Below, piece by piece: positions 46,385-56,465 of a DNA stretch of 64,000 bases; position 1 is the first letter of the stretch; each line of letters starts with the position of its first letter. Under the pieces are notes generated by a model. That model saw nothing but the letters and a program-made list of their open reading frames with translations. It did no database searches and was not told the origin of the DNA. Source of the stretch: Carallia brachiata (Eukaryota > Streptophyta > Magnoliopsida > Malpighiales > Rhizophoraceae); NCBI GenBank assembly GCA_021464245.1, contig JADCRB010000153.1, positions 558,001-622,000 on the forward strand, read 5' to 3'. The position numbers and the translations under genes were made by a program.

Positions 46385-46700
46385 GCATTCTGGGAAGATT
46401 ATGTGAGTGATGAAATAATGGACATATTTGCCGCCATTGCTGTTTAATAATTGTATGCTGGAATGCACCGCTTGCTGCAGCCGCTGGATATATAATTACC
46501 GATTACACTCTAGGAAAGAGAAGGAAAGATTATAAATTGGGACCTGATCTGTTATTCCGGTGTTTTGTTGACTATTATTATAAATAAAATTGGTGAAAAC
46601 TGCGTTCAACTTCCAAAAGTGATTAGAGGTGTCTTGTCTCAACATCTCATTCAGGGGACAGTTGTTTCAACATGTCAATGATCTCATTCAATTAGGTTTG
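46385..46700 (+). pseudogene. SBH exon-1 relic (block B)
   Basis: CATTCTGGGAAGATTATGTGAGTGATGAAATAATGGACATATTTGCC matches the codons for FWEGYVSDE.MGIFA. GTTTAATAATTGTATGCTGG follows for VYWLYAG with a stop, then CTGCAGCCGCTGGATAT, CTTCCAAAAGTGATTAGAGGTGTCTTG and CATCTCATTCAGG for LPPLDN, LSKVIRGVL and QLVQ. A ~60-base insertion separates the halves, and no exon 2 follows. A decayed TATA-type leader (TCTAATGCGGTAATATAATGGG) precedes it. Confidence 0.75.
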
Positions 46701-48127
46701 CTTGTATTGAGCTGCTAATTGATGGCTGGTGAAAGTAGTTAGAAGTCGATTGCTGAATATATTAATGCCGTGCTTAGTAGGAGTAGAGTAGTTGATAATT
46801 ATTTCTTTTTTCTTTTTCGGTCAACTAAATGGGTACATAAGTAAGGGTATATAGTGCCCTACTCATCAGGTAATATTGAGGTAGATCATTGTACGAGATA
46901 AAATTATCTACACTGGTTATAATATATAAGTTAACTGTAAATTACATGGAGACAAATGAGCATTATAATTATTTATATGCAATATAACGAAGTTTTTAAT
47001 AATTTACAACCGAATCACCATTAGATAATATATCTTACTACTTTTCAGTTATAAAAATGCGTAAAAATATGTCTGTACAATCAATGTAAGATTGTGAACG
47101 TTTAAATGATCAAAATATAAAAAAATTGAACTGATTAGGGCTGAAGAAACTATGAATACCATTGGAGGTAGCAGTTTATTGGTGTTCTAACATGTTTCCT
47201 TCTGTATTAACTTGAATTCGAGTCTCCGTACCCGTATTCTCTCTTAGCATTTGAAGCTGAATGACCGCTTAAGTGACAAAAAATTGAATGCGACATTAGA
47301 TTCTAAACTCGTTAATATTGTAATTGGACTTGAAGGAAACTCGTTTTAGAATCAGTAGTACTCAAGTGATGGATTTTTCCTTTAGGAGAGATTAAATGGA
47401 GGCCGTAAAATGACAAAAACCACCCTCTAACTCGAGGATCTGATGATCGTTATATCTGCAAGATAATTTTTTGTTGATAAAAAAATACTATGAACTAGTT
47501 TAACAAGCAATAACTTGATAATAAACTTCGAGTCTCATTAAACTAGAAGCAACATATATATATTTGAAAGAATGTCACTACATACCTTTACTTAAGTTGT
47601 CCCAAAGTACTAATACAATCTCCATCCAAATGTGGTGATCTTGTTTGTTTGCTTTGTTGGTAACTAGCCACCACAAGATATCCGAAGAAGGCAAAGATAA
47701 AGATAAAAAAAAAAAGAAAAAGGAAAGAATAAAAACATGCATAAAACAATTCTATAAATCGAGAACTTAAAATAAATGTGTTTGCAAGGTTTATTCGCTC
47801 TTTTAATTTTAGTGTAATGGAAACTAATTTTTATCTAAATACTTTTGCATCGAGTTTCACATAAACTTTTTCCTCTCTTACATATCACATAATAAGAGCA
47901 CAGATTTATAGTAAAAAAATTTGTTTATAATGTAATAAACTTTTAACTTTAAATAATAATATTCATATTTTATATAATAAAATATAAAATAATAAGATTT
48001 TTATTATATAAAATATAAATATTGTTGCTTAACTTTTTAAGTCACAACATTCACGTAAACTTTTTCCTCTCTCAAATATCAACTCTTTTGTTTTCCACCC
48101 CATGCAATTATTACCTTAATGTGTGGC
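46701..48127. other. Spacer upstream of SBH copy 7
   Basis: AT-rich and mixed DNA, with CTTTGTTGGTAACTAGCCACC at 47653 shared with block A. No gene is recognised. Confidence 0.45.
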
Positions 48128-48135
48128 TATAAATT
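48128..48135 (+). promoter_or_regulatory. TATA box of SBH copy 7
   Basis: TATAAATTGGGAG, 91 bases before the ATG, matching copy 5 in context (ATTACCTTAATG). Confidence 0.6.
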
Positions 48136-48218
48136 GGGAGACCTTGAGCGGCATTGAAGCTCAGAATAATTAAGCTAATCCATTCATCTTTCTGGGGTTC
48201 TTGTAAATTCGATCGGCC

Positions 48219-49440
48219 ATGGTCTTCTGGGAAGGCTACGTGAGTGATGAAGTAATGGGGACATTTGCCCCCATTGCGGTTTATTGGCTGTATGCCGGGT
48301 TCTATCAGCTGTTGCCGCGGCTTGATAACTACCGGCTGCATAGTAGAAAAGAAGAGGAAGAGAAGAACTTGGTTCCACTGTCAAAAGTGGCTAGAGGTGT
48401 TTTGCTTCAACAGCTCGTTCAGGCGGCTGTTAGCATTGTCTTGGTCAGTTTAGCCATCCCATTTCATTACTTTTATGTTTGTTAGCTTTTGTTGGAGATC
48501 AAGTAATGAGTTAAGAGTTAAAAAGAGAAAAAGCCAAAATCTTACATGAAAAGAGGAGTTGCAAAGTAATATACTAAGTAAAAAAATTCATAATTCAATA
48601 TCTTAATATTTTTTGGTAAAAAGTGGTACAAAAAGTCTATGAAATGTTGGTTATGATTATTTTTTTTATTCCATATTTTCTAGTGAAACCAAACAAAGTT
48701 TAAAGATCTCTCTGTAATATAAGGTCTGAGCCTGCTAACACAAACAGTAGTATCAGATCAATAAACAAGCGTACGCAGCCGTAGAAGCATTAATGTTGAG
48801 TGGTGTCAAAGGCCTAACTTTGTTATCTGAAATAATTCCATGGGATTATGATCGACGTATATTCTCTAACTTCGTTTTGTTTTTGCAGTTGACCTCGATC
48901 TCACATCCATCTGAAATCCAGGCCCAGCCACGAATTTCTGTCCAAATTTTGCAAGTCATAGTTGCGATGTTCGTCATGGACACGTGGCAGTACTTTATGC
49001 ACCGATACATGCACGAGAACAAATTTTTGTACCGCCATATCCACTCCTACCATCACAGACTAGTTGTGCCCCATCCAATAGGAGCCATTTACAACCATCC
49101 GATTGAAGGTCTCATACTTGACACTGTAGGTGGCGCCATTTCTTTCCTTATCTCAGGAATGACGCCCCGGACCGGAGTGATTTTCTTCTGCTTTGCTGTA
49201 GTTAAAGGTGTTGACGACCATTGTGGACTTATGTTGCCAGGCAATATCTTCCATATATTCTTCCAAAACAACACTGCTTATCATGACATCCATCATCAAC
49301 TCAAAGGCACGAAGTACAATTATTCTCAGCCTTTCTTCATCACATGGGATAAAATTCTGGGCACCCATATGCCTTATGACCTTGTAAAGCGACCTGAAGG
49401 TGGTTATGAGGCAAGGGCCGCAAGGCTAATAAAAGACTAG
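48219..49440 (+). CDS. SBH: SBH copy 7: sphinganine C4-hydroxylase, intact
   Basis: Exons 48219-48443 (donor TTG|GTCAGT) and 48889-49440 (acceptor TTTTTGCAG) give 258 aa. All three histidine boxes (HRYMH, HIHSYHH, HDIHH) and VDDHCG are intact. It is the block B counterpart of copy 5, with which it shares SYHH, VPHPIGAIYNHPIEG and FITWDKILG. It ends ARAARLIKD, with three extra residues relative to copy 5, and keeps the normal GTCAGT donor that copy 5 has lost. The intron is 445 bases against about 1350 in copy 5, the difference being mainly the hAT-like insertion there. The inferred role is C4 hydroxylation of long-chain bases in the ER. Confidence 0.93.
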
Positions 49441-49489
49441 TGTTGCTAAATTTTCTAATATTTTTTCATGTTTTTAGCAAAGCCGCATG

Positions 49490-49690
49490 AAAATAAGACG
49501 CAACACTAACGCATTGCAATCGAACATTTTTTTTGTTTTATTTTTATAACAAGATACTTAATTTTTACAGTAAAAAATAGATAAAAAAAATATTTTTATT
49601 TTTTACTGTAATAATTAAGTATCTTATTTCAGAAACAAAACAATTGGTCGCAATGCGTCACTCCTGCATTTCAATTCTGCCCATCCATAT
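49490..49690. mobile_element. Foldback MITE just downstream of SBH copy 7, block B only
   Basis: GACGCAACACTAACGCATTGCAATCG on the left and AATTGGTCGCAATGCGTC on the right pair imperfectly. The inner GATACTTAATTTTTACAGTAAAAAATA pairs with TATTTTTTACTGTAATAATTAAGTATC-like sequence. The copy 5 3' flank has no such insert between TTTCTTCATTTTTAG and TTGGGGCCATTCATG. Confidence 0.7.
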
Positions 49691-49992
49691 ATTTTTTTCC
49701 GTTTTTAGTTTGGGCCATTCATGGGGTGTTTGGAATTGGAGTAGATTTGTTTCTTTGAAATTGTCTGCTTCATCTTTTAGTTTTGGCTCTTATACTCTTT
49801 CGTTGACCTGCTCTGCCATTAGAAGCATCAGTCCGATTGCTTTGTATCGTGACTACCGACTTGACTAGGTCCATATGCTTTCCTTCTTGCTGTAAAACAG
49901 GTTATAGGCCTAAAGAGGGCGGTGGCAGAAATGGGTCGAGGCACGTGCCATCACGTGTCATGTTTGTTACGGAATGAAAATTCTAAACTCGG

Positions 49993-50236
49993 GGGCTGTT
50001 TGAATTTTCAAAAATTAATGAAAAAGAAAATTATAAAAATAAAAGTTTATAAAAAATAAAATAGTTTTAACAGATAAAAAATAAGTAAAAAAAATAATGA
50101 GAAAAAATGAAAAAAAATAAAATTAATGAAATAAATAAAAAAAAATATTATTAAAAAATGACGTAAAAGAAATTGAATAGTGAATTTTTTTTTTCTATTG
50201 CTTTTCTTTCTTATTTCTTGCAAACTGAACAGACCC
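49993..50236. mobile_element. MITE-like element with GGGCTGTTTGAATTT termini, block B only
   Basis: Left end GGGCTGTTTGAATTTTCA and right end TTGCAAACTGAACAGACCC are imperfect inverted repeats around an A-rich interior. It lies between SBH copy 7 and PPR-B and has no match at the equivalent block A position. Confidence 0.55.
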
Positions 50237-50705
50237 TAGAAGACTATATCTGATACCGCCCATTGCTATGCTTTATTATTTAAAGCGAATAGAAGTTACA
50301 AGAAGTAATAAGCAAGAGTAAACAAAACGAAACTAAAATCGGACAACAAGGTCAATTGACCAGTAATTTTTTTGCTCAATTAAACCATCCGCCATGAAAT
50401 TATAGCTTCTGATTATATAGTAAAAGTTTCAAGTATTACGCATCTTTGCTCCTCCTTTTTTAACCACGTAATCTGGATACTTATAATTGATTCTAGTACA
50501 ACAGGCAAGTGCCCAAAGCTCTCAATTGACTTTGAGAATTGAACTATGTTTTGAGTTACATCTTAAGTATCCAAATTTACTCCGTCTTTATTATCCTTTT
50601 TACACACTCGCTTTTGCTTTTTTTGAACGGGAAGAAGCTCAAAGAGTTATGACTTAATTACCAATTATAAGAGACTTTCAGCACCTCTGAGTAAAAGAAT
50701 CAATG

Positions 50706-52454
50706 TCACCAGTAATCTCTGCAATAACAAGAACCTTCTTTAAACCTGTGAAATCGCACACGATCCCTAATAATAATTTCACGGTCATATATCTTTGATA
50801 TAAGCTTCATCACAATATGGCAATCCCCACATATTCTTAGGTTCTTAATCACTTGAATTGGTGTCTCCCGATCACTTGTACTTATTAAACCAAATGACAC
50901 AGCCAACTTCTCACTGTGATGATATAAAGCATTCTCCTTCTCCTCTTCCCCTATGTCATGCAGAACGAAACCCGTCTCAGCAACATATCCAAATTCCTTG
51001 ATCCTGAATCTAATTTCATCCAGTTTGGCATATATCTCCCTCCAAAGTTCATGACGCTTATCACCGTTGTAAAACTTGTGAATTTCACCATTTCCTTCAA
51101 TGTAGCTAATCCCAGGCTCCTTCTTCACATCACTGTTCTTCATGGCCTTCCTTATTTTCCCCACATCATCCCACCTCGAATGCGCTGCATAAACATTGGA
51201 TAACAAAATAAAATCACCATCATGATTAGAACCCATCTCCAAAAGCTTTCGCGATACGATCTCTGCCATTTCCACATTGCGATAAGTCCTACATGCACCA
51301 AGCAAAGTCTGCCAAAGAACCACATCAGACACCATTGGAGAAGAACTTATAACGTCATAAGCCTGCTGAAGACGCCCAGCTCGCCCTAACAAATCAACCA
51401 GAGTTCCATAGTGCTTAACATTGGGCGCCACCCCGTGTCTCTCCATCGTGTTGAACAACCCGAACCCTTCCTCCACTAAGCCCCCATGGTTACATGCGCA
51501 TAGCACCCCCAGATAGGATATGGCATCAGGGCTCATCCCAGCTCGACCCATTTGGTCGAAAAGCTCAATGGCTTTATACCCATCACCGTGCATTGCAAAT
51601 CCCATTATCATTGTATTCCAAGTAATAACATTCTTCCCACAACTCATACTCTCAAAAACCAAATATGCCTTCTCCAAAAATCCACATTTGGCATACATAT
51701 CGATGACCGCATTACAAACTACGACATTCATATCTAGCTTCTCTTCCACTATATACCCATGAATCTTTTCGCCTTCTTTAAAAGCACCCAGTTGAGAGCA
51801 AGCGGCGAGAGCACCAAGAACTGTGATGTCATTGGGCTTGAACCCCTCAATCTCCATCCTCTTAAACAAAGCCAAAGCCTCGTTAGGCTTACTCCCATGA
51901 CCGAACCCGGAAATCAAAGCATTCCACGACGCAACATCTCTCTTGAGCAATTCATCAAACAGCTTCTCTGCAGAATCCAAATCCCCAACTTTCGCATACA
52001 AATCCAACAAAGTAGTGCCCAGCAAAGCATCGGCTGCGAACCCTTTAAGCACCACATGGGAATGCAGCTGCAGGGACTCGGAACGAGCCAACACACGCGC
52101 GCACGCTTTCAAAACAAAGGAGCACGTGAGCGCGTCGATTCTACAGGAACCACCACGCAGCATGTTTCTGTACCAGCAAAAGGCGTCGGCGGGGGAAGGG
52201 CTGCGGATGAGGCCGCGGAGGATGGCGTTCCAGTCGTTAGTGGAAGGCGTCCGAATTTGACGGAAGGAGCGGATGGCGAGGGACAGGTCGCCGAGGGGCG
52301 AGAGGGCGTAGAGCTCGAGGAGCCTCGAGCGGGAAGGGCAGATGGGGAATTGGAATTGGCCGGTGGTCGCCAGGTGGGCTTGAAGTTGGTTCATGTGGGT
52401 GAGGCGGGTGCATTTTGGTAGCAACGAGTCTAGCAGCAAGTTTGCCCATGGCAT
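50706..52454 (-). CDS. PPR-DYW protein, block B copy
   Basis: Intronless, 582 aa, same start (MPWANLLLDSLLPKC) and architecture as the block A copy: PPR motifs, E, E+ and DYW. Deaminase residues HSE (513-515), CGDCH (542-546) and the terminal CxC (now CYCRDYW) are kept. The two proteins differ at 19 positions by my count (about 96.7% identical), with no gap and no stop in either. Several changes fall in the first PPR motifs (RCF/RSF, RSPC/RSPS, AFFW/AFCW, LRRG/LRGG), which could affect RNA recognition. No duplicate has visibly decayed. The inferred role is C-to-U editing in an organelle, target unknown. Confidence 0.93.
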   Translation of the reverse strand: MPWANLLLDSLLPKCTRLTHMNQLQAHLATTGQFQFPICPSRSRLLELYALSPLGDLSLAIRSFRQIRTPSTNDWNAILRGLIRSPSPADAFCWYRNMLRGGSCRIDALTCSFVLKACARVLARSESLQLHSHVVLKGFAADALLGTTLLDLYAKVGDLDSAEKLFDELLKRDVASWNALISGFGHGSKPNEALALFKRMEIEGFKPNDITVLGALAACSQLGAFKEGEKIHGYIVEEKLDMNVVVCNAVIDMYAKCGFLEKAYLVFESMSCGKNVITWNTMIMGFAMHGDGYKAIELFDQMGRAGMSPDAISYLGVLCACNHGGLVEEGFGLFNTMERHGVAPNVKHYGTLVDLLGRAGRLQQAYDVISSSPMVSDVVLWQTLLGACRTYRNVEMAEIVSRKLLEMGSNHDGDFILLSNVYAAHSRWDDVGKIRKAMKNSDVKKEPGISYIEGNGEIHKFYNGDKRHELWREIYAKLDEIRFRIKEFGYVAETGFVLHDIGEEEKENALYHHSEKLAVSFGLISTSDRETPIQVIKNLRICGDCHIVMKLISKIYDREIIIRDRVRFHRFKEGSCYCRDYW

Positions 52455-53100
52455 TGATTCATTTCATTTGATGGCTGGCTGTGACGATGAAGCGATATGT
52501 CACTTATTTATTTTGTTTTTTTATTTTGATCAGAGAGCAGTTTGTCTGTGGTTATATAATGAGACATTATTTAACAAATTTTAAAAATTATGAATTTTAA
52601 ATAATTTTAGAAAAATTAAAATTTTATAAAACAATGATATTTTGAGTAGTTTTTCTTAATAAAATTAAGAGAAAAGTTATATAAATATATAATAATAGGT
52701 ATAAAGTAAACACGTAAAAATATGAATAGTTTGATTTTAAAAAATTTATTAAATTTTTAAAAAATAAATTATTAAATTAATTATATATATATATATATAT
52801 ATTTTTGCATATTCTATATTACTTGGTGCCTTGGTGCCCTAAAATTAATAGAATCTGATTAGACTCTCTATTATTAAAATTAAAAATATTGCTACATATA
52901 GTTTAGAGATTAGAGATTTTTTTTTTTTTTGAACCAAGAGATTAGAATTTTTTTTTTTTTAACCTAGAAGAGATTAGAGAATTTATATCATAACATTTGA
53001 CCCAGAATAATTTTTAAAAGTGACTGATATTATGAAACTTGCTTTTATATAAATTTAGTGTGGAGATCTATATATCCTAATATAAAATGTGCAGTGCGCA
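52455..53100. other. Block B spacer upstream of PPR-B
   Basis: PPR-B leader, then AT-rich DNA parallel to 35400-35880 of block A. It contains a short (TA)n tract (about 52783-52801) and poly-T runs near 52918-52960. No gene is present. Confidence 0.45.
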
Positions 53101-53109
53101 ATCTTTAAG

Positions 53110-53575
53110 AAAAAAAAAAAAGTGATTCCTTCTCGACCAAGTATCAACTTTGGCTTGTTATTATTGTTATTCTTTTGAACAATAAAAAAAAGGTGCTTTG
53201 TTAAAAAAAAAAAAGTGCAATCCTTCTCGACCAAGTATCAACTCTGGCTTGTTATCATGCAATGCAATCCTTCTCGACCCAGAATAATTTTTAAAAGTGA
53301 CTGTGATTATGAAACTTACTTTTGTATAAATTTAGTGCGGAGATCTATTCTAATATACAGTGTGCAATGCGCAATTTTTAAGGGAAAAAAAAAAGTGCAA
53401 TCCTTCTCGACCAAGTATCAACTCTAGCTTGTTATTTTCCTTTTTTTTGTTGAACAATAATAAAAGGTGCTTTGTTTAAAAAAAAAAAGTGCAATCCTTC
53501 TCGACCAATTATCAACTCTGGCTTGTTATTATCATTTTTTTTTTGAAAAAAAAAAAGGGTGCTTTGTTTTTTTTT
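53110..53575. repeat. Locally amplified tandem repeat (TTCTCGACCAAGTATCAACTC unit)
   Basis: CCTTCTCGACCAAGTATCAACT...GGCTTGTTAT recurs at about 53129, 53221, 53400 and 53488, with a partial copy at 53269. Most copies are followed by a T-rich stretch, GAACAATAA and GGTGCTTTG. A longer unit (AGAATAATTTTTAAAAGTGACTG...GTGCGCAAT) is repeated at about 53002 and 53281. Block A has only one copy (about 35880-35990). The array therefore grew after the block duplication. Confidence 0.8.
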
Positions 53576-54324
53576 TTTTTAAATCTACTTTGTTATTCAA
53601 ATGACCAACAGAAAATCATATAAGTCCTAGGGTGAATTAAAATCTCTCCTCGCGATGCAAATTTCGTAAATTTAGTTAGTGGAAGGTCTTTAACCACATC
53701 TCTTATAGGTTTTTATGATCGTTTATTCTTACTTTATACAAGTTGTTTCGACACATTCGTGTCGATTTATATACAAAATTTACATGATTAATACAACAAT
53801 TTTCTTTAATAAAAAAGGTCTTAACATCGCACAGATGTCGCGGCCAAGAACTCCTTTATAGCAACTTAGTTTTAAATAGATAGTTTTAAATAATTAGGCA
53901 ATCTGGTCGAATGATGTTTAAAATTTTTTTTTATTTTCTTATAAATTTAATTATCAAATGATTTATAATATTTAAAAGTATCTGACATTTTTCTAATTTT
54001 ATTTTTTCATATATTTAATTATACAACAATTTCATATCATTTTATAATTATTTAAATAAAATTAATAATTTTTTCCTTTTATTTAATCTAAACATCTTTT
54101 AAATAATCTTATGTAACTTTACTTAAACAATTTCAAAATAAAAAATAATTGCATAAAAAATATTTAACAATAATATCTATTTCATTTTAATTGTAGGTAC
54201 TGCAAGTCCGACTTTACAAAAATAACCACAGGCGTGCCTTAGAAACATCAGGACTCATCGGACACTCATACTTTGTTTAGATGGGTAGAAAATCACAAAA
54301 AAAAAAAAAACACTATCACATTTT
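53576..54324. other. Block B spacer, no gene recognised
   Basis: AT-rich DNA parallel to 36000-36880 of block A. Confidence 0.45.
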
Positions 54325-54525
54325 TAGAAAAAAAATACTTGAAATGTTGTTCGAATATAATTAGTTAAATTTAATATGCAACTAATTGAATTGTAAGTAT
54401 AATTAATATAAAAAAAATTTATAATTAATTACACTTACAATCTAATTAGTAATATATTAAATTTAAAAAATTATATTTAAACCGTATTTCGAATACTTCT
54501 TTTTCTGAAAATTTAATTTTTTTCG
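54325..54525. mobile_element. Palindromic MITE, family member 2
   Basis: It has the same inner core as the element at 19508-19743: GAATTGTAAGTATAATTA pairs with TAATTACACTTACAATCTAATTAG. The outer arms are TTTTTAGAAAAAAAATACTTG on the left and CGAATACTTCTTTTTCTGAAAA on the right. It lies about 200 bases upstream of the p23-B start and is absent from block A. Confidence 0.65.
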
Positions 54526-54727
54526 AACAGAATTACGATAACATAAGTCCTTTAACTGCTCCTTACAAAACCCACAACACAAGTCACAAGGGGCCCCACA
54601 GCCGCTGGCTCCGTTTTTAAGCGAGGGGAAGCGATTCTCTCCCTCAGTACGTATCCCTCATTGTCTCTATTCCCTTTCTCTGCGCTCTACTCTGCACTCT
54701 GCAGCTAAGAAGGAGCGTCTGGGAAAA

Positions 54728-56465
54728 ATGAGGTGCATACTTTACCTATTTTCTTTTTCCTTTTTTTTTTTGGGTTTTAGAAATCCTACGTTTTTGGTTA
54801 TGAGTAAAACGCGTAGCTTTTTTTTTTTTTTTTTCCTTCTCTCGTGAGTTAGTTGGTGTAGCTTTTGCTTGTGTTTGGTTCCGAAGAAAATGGAGGAAAG
54901 AAAAGAAAAGAAAGGAAAAGAAACCTGCAATTTTCGGGGTTTTTTTTTTTTTACTGTTAGAAACAGAAAATGAAATGCTTGGGCACATTTGGCCTAAATA
55001 GCTGTGTTGAGTCAGTGGTTGTCACTTTACTCAAAGGAGTCTTTAACATTTTTTGTTTGGTTTTTTTTTTTTTTTCACTTTTTTCTCGGCAGCCAAACAG
55101 AGTATATGTAGTATTCATAACTTGTAGTTTAGATATTTATATTATTCTTTTTGGTTTCTTGTTTTTATTTTTTGTTTGCTTGCCTTTGATAGCTGATATA
55201 ACGAAGGTTTTGAAAATCTTCAAAAGAGTTAATTAAGAGTTTTGAACCAACGATTAGGTTTCGAAGTTTACATTAAGTGTGGGTAGCTTTCAAATCTTTC
55301 TTGCAACTAAGTGATTAACTTCTGAGCCTATAATTTGTTGTATGCTTTGAGATTTTTAATACATATATCGTTGTTTAAGCCAGTTCCGTGCTTGCTTTCT
55401 TTATTGTACCATTTTGCATGGTTTTTATTTGCTTACTAGTTACTTAATGTGTTCAAACTCATGGTATGCTGGACGCTCAACTTTCAGCCGACACCCTTTG
55501 GTGAAATGGGCTCAGAGGCGCGACACAGTGTTCATCACACTTGAGCTGCCTGATGCACAGGATGTGAAGCTTAAACTGGAGCCTGAAGGAAAATTTTGCT
55601 TCTCTGCTACTAGTGGACCAGACAAGATACCGTATGAAATTGAGCTTGATCTGTTGGATGAGGTCAATGTGGATGTAAGTTTCTCTCGTTTGTTGCAACT
55701 CTGTATCCCTTTGCGTTTGGCGAGGCCTGACTAATTGCTAAACATGCGACTAAAATTTGTAGGAGAGTAAGGCTCTTATTGGCGCCAGGAATGTCTGTTA
55801 CCTTGTGAAGATGGCTAGGTACAAATGGTGGAACAGATTGCTGAAGCATAAGGGAAAATCTCCTGTCTTTCTGTCAATTGATTGGGATAAATGGATGGAT
55901 GAAGATGAGGAGTTTGCGAGGAGATGTAAGTCCCATCTCTGTATACTAAATAGTTTTCAATCTATAAGAATTTCAGCTTTACTTATTTCCTCTTATATTT
56001 TTCTTTTTCAGGGAGAGCACCACCTGAATTGGAAGATTTTGATTTTTCTGTAAGTAGCTTTGCTATTGCTTAGTAAATGGCAGTTTGTGCTCCTTTAATT
56101 AATCAAGGTTCATATGTAGCTTCCTCCATCTTATTTGCAGGATCTGCATGTTGCTGATGGTGAAAGTGACATGGATGATGGTAAGTTTCAGACATGACTA
56201 TAAGTCATGGGATTATCATTGTTGAAATATAAAATGTGGAATCTCAATTAGTAAACTGCCCTACTTAATGTAAGGCTTTGTAAATTGCTCTGTTGCTCCT
56301 GCAGATGAAGGCAGTGACACTGAGGAGGAGGAAGAAGCACCACCAATAGAGAAGGAAGAAGCAGCTCCACCGGTGGCCACACCAGCGGAGAAGGAAGAAG
56401 CAGCAGAGAAGAGGGAAGAGGCCCCACATGCTACAGGTGAGCCCGATGATAGGAAGAGGCCCTAA
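54728..56465 (+). CDS. P23: p23-type HSP90 co-chaperone (CS domain), intact copy B
   Basis: Six exons: 54728-54732 (ATGAG only), 55488-55674, 55763-55925, 56012-56049, 56141-56180, 56305-56465. All are GT-AG and in phase, giving 197 aa. Residues 1-95 form a CS domain: MSRHPLVKWAQRRDTVFITL, then KLKLEPEGKFCFSA, DKIPYEIELDLLDEV, IGARNVCYLVK. KWWNRLL and the conserved DWDKWMDEDEE follow. The tail is acidic and Glu/Ala/Pro-rich (EEEEEAPP, EKEEAAPP) and lacks the Gly-Met repeats of some plant p23-1 proteins. p23 binds the N-terminal domain of ATP-bound HSP90 in the cytosol and nucleus. The five-base first coding exon is easily missed by gene finders. Copy A shows the same exon phases, which confirms the model. 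Confidence 0.92.
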
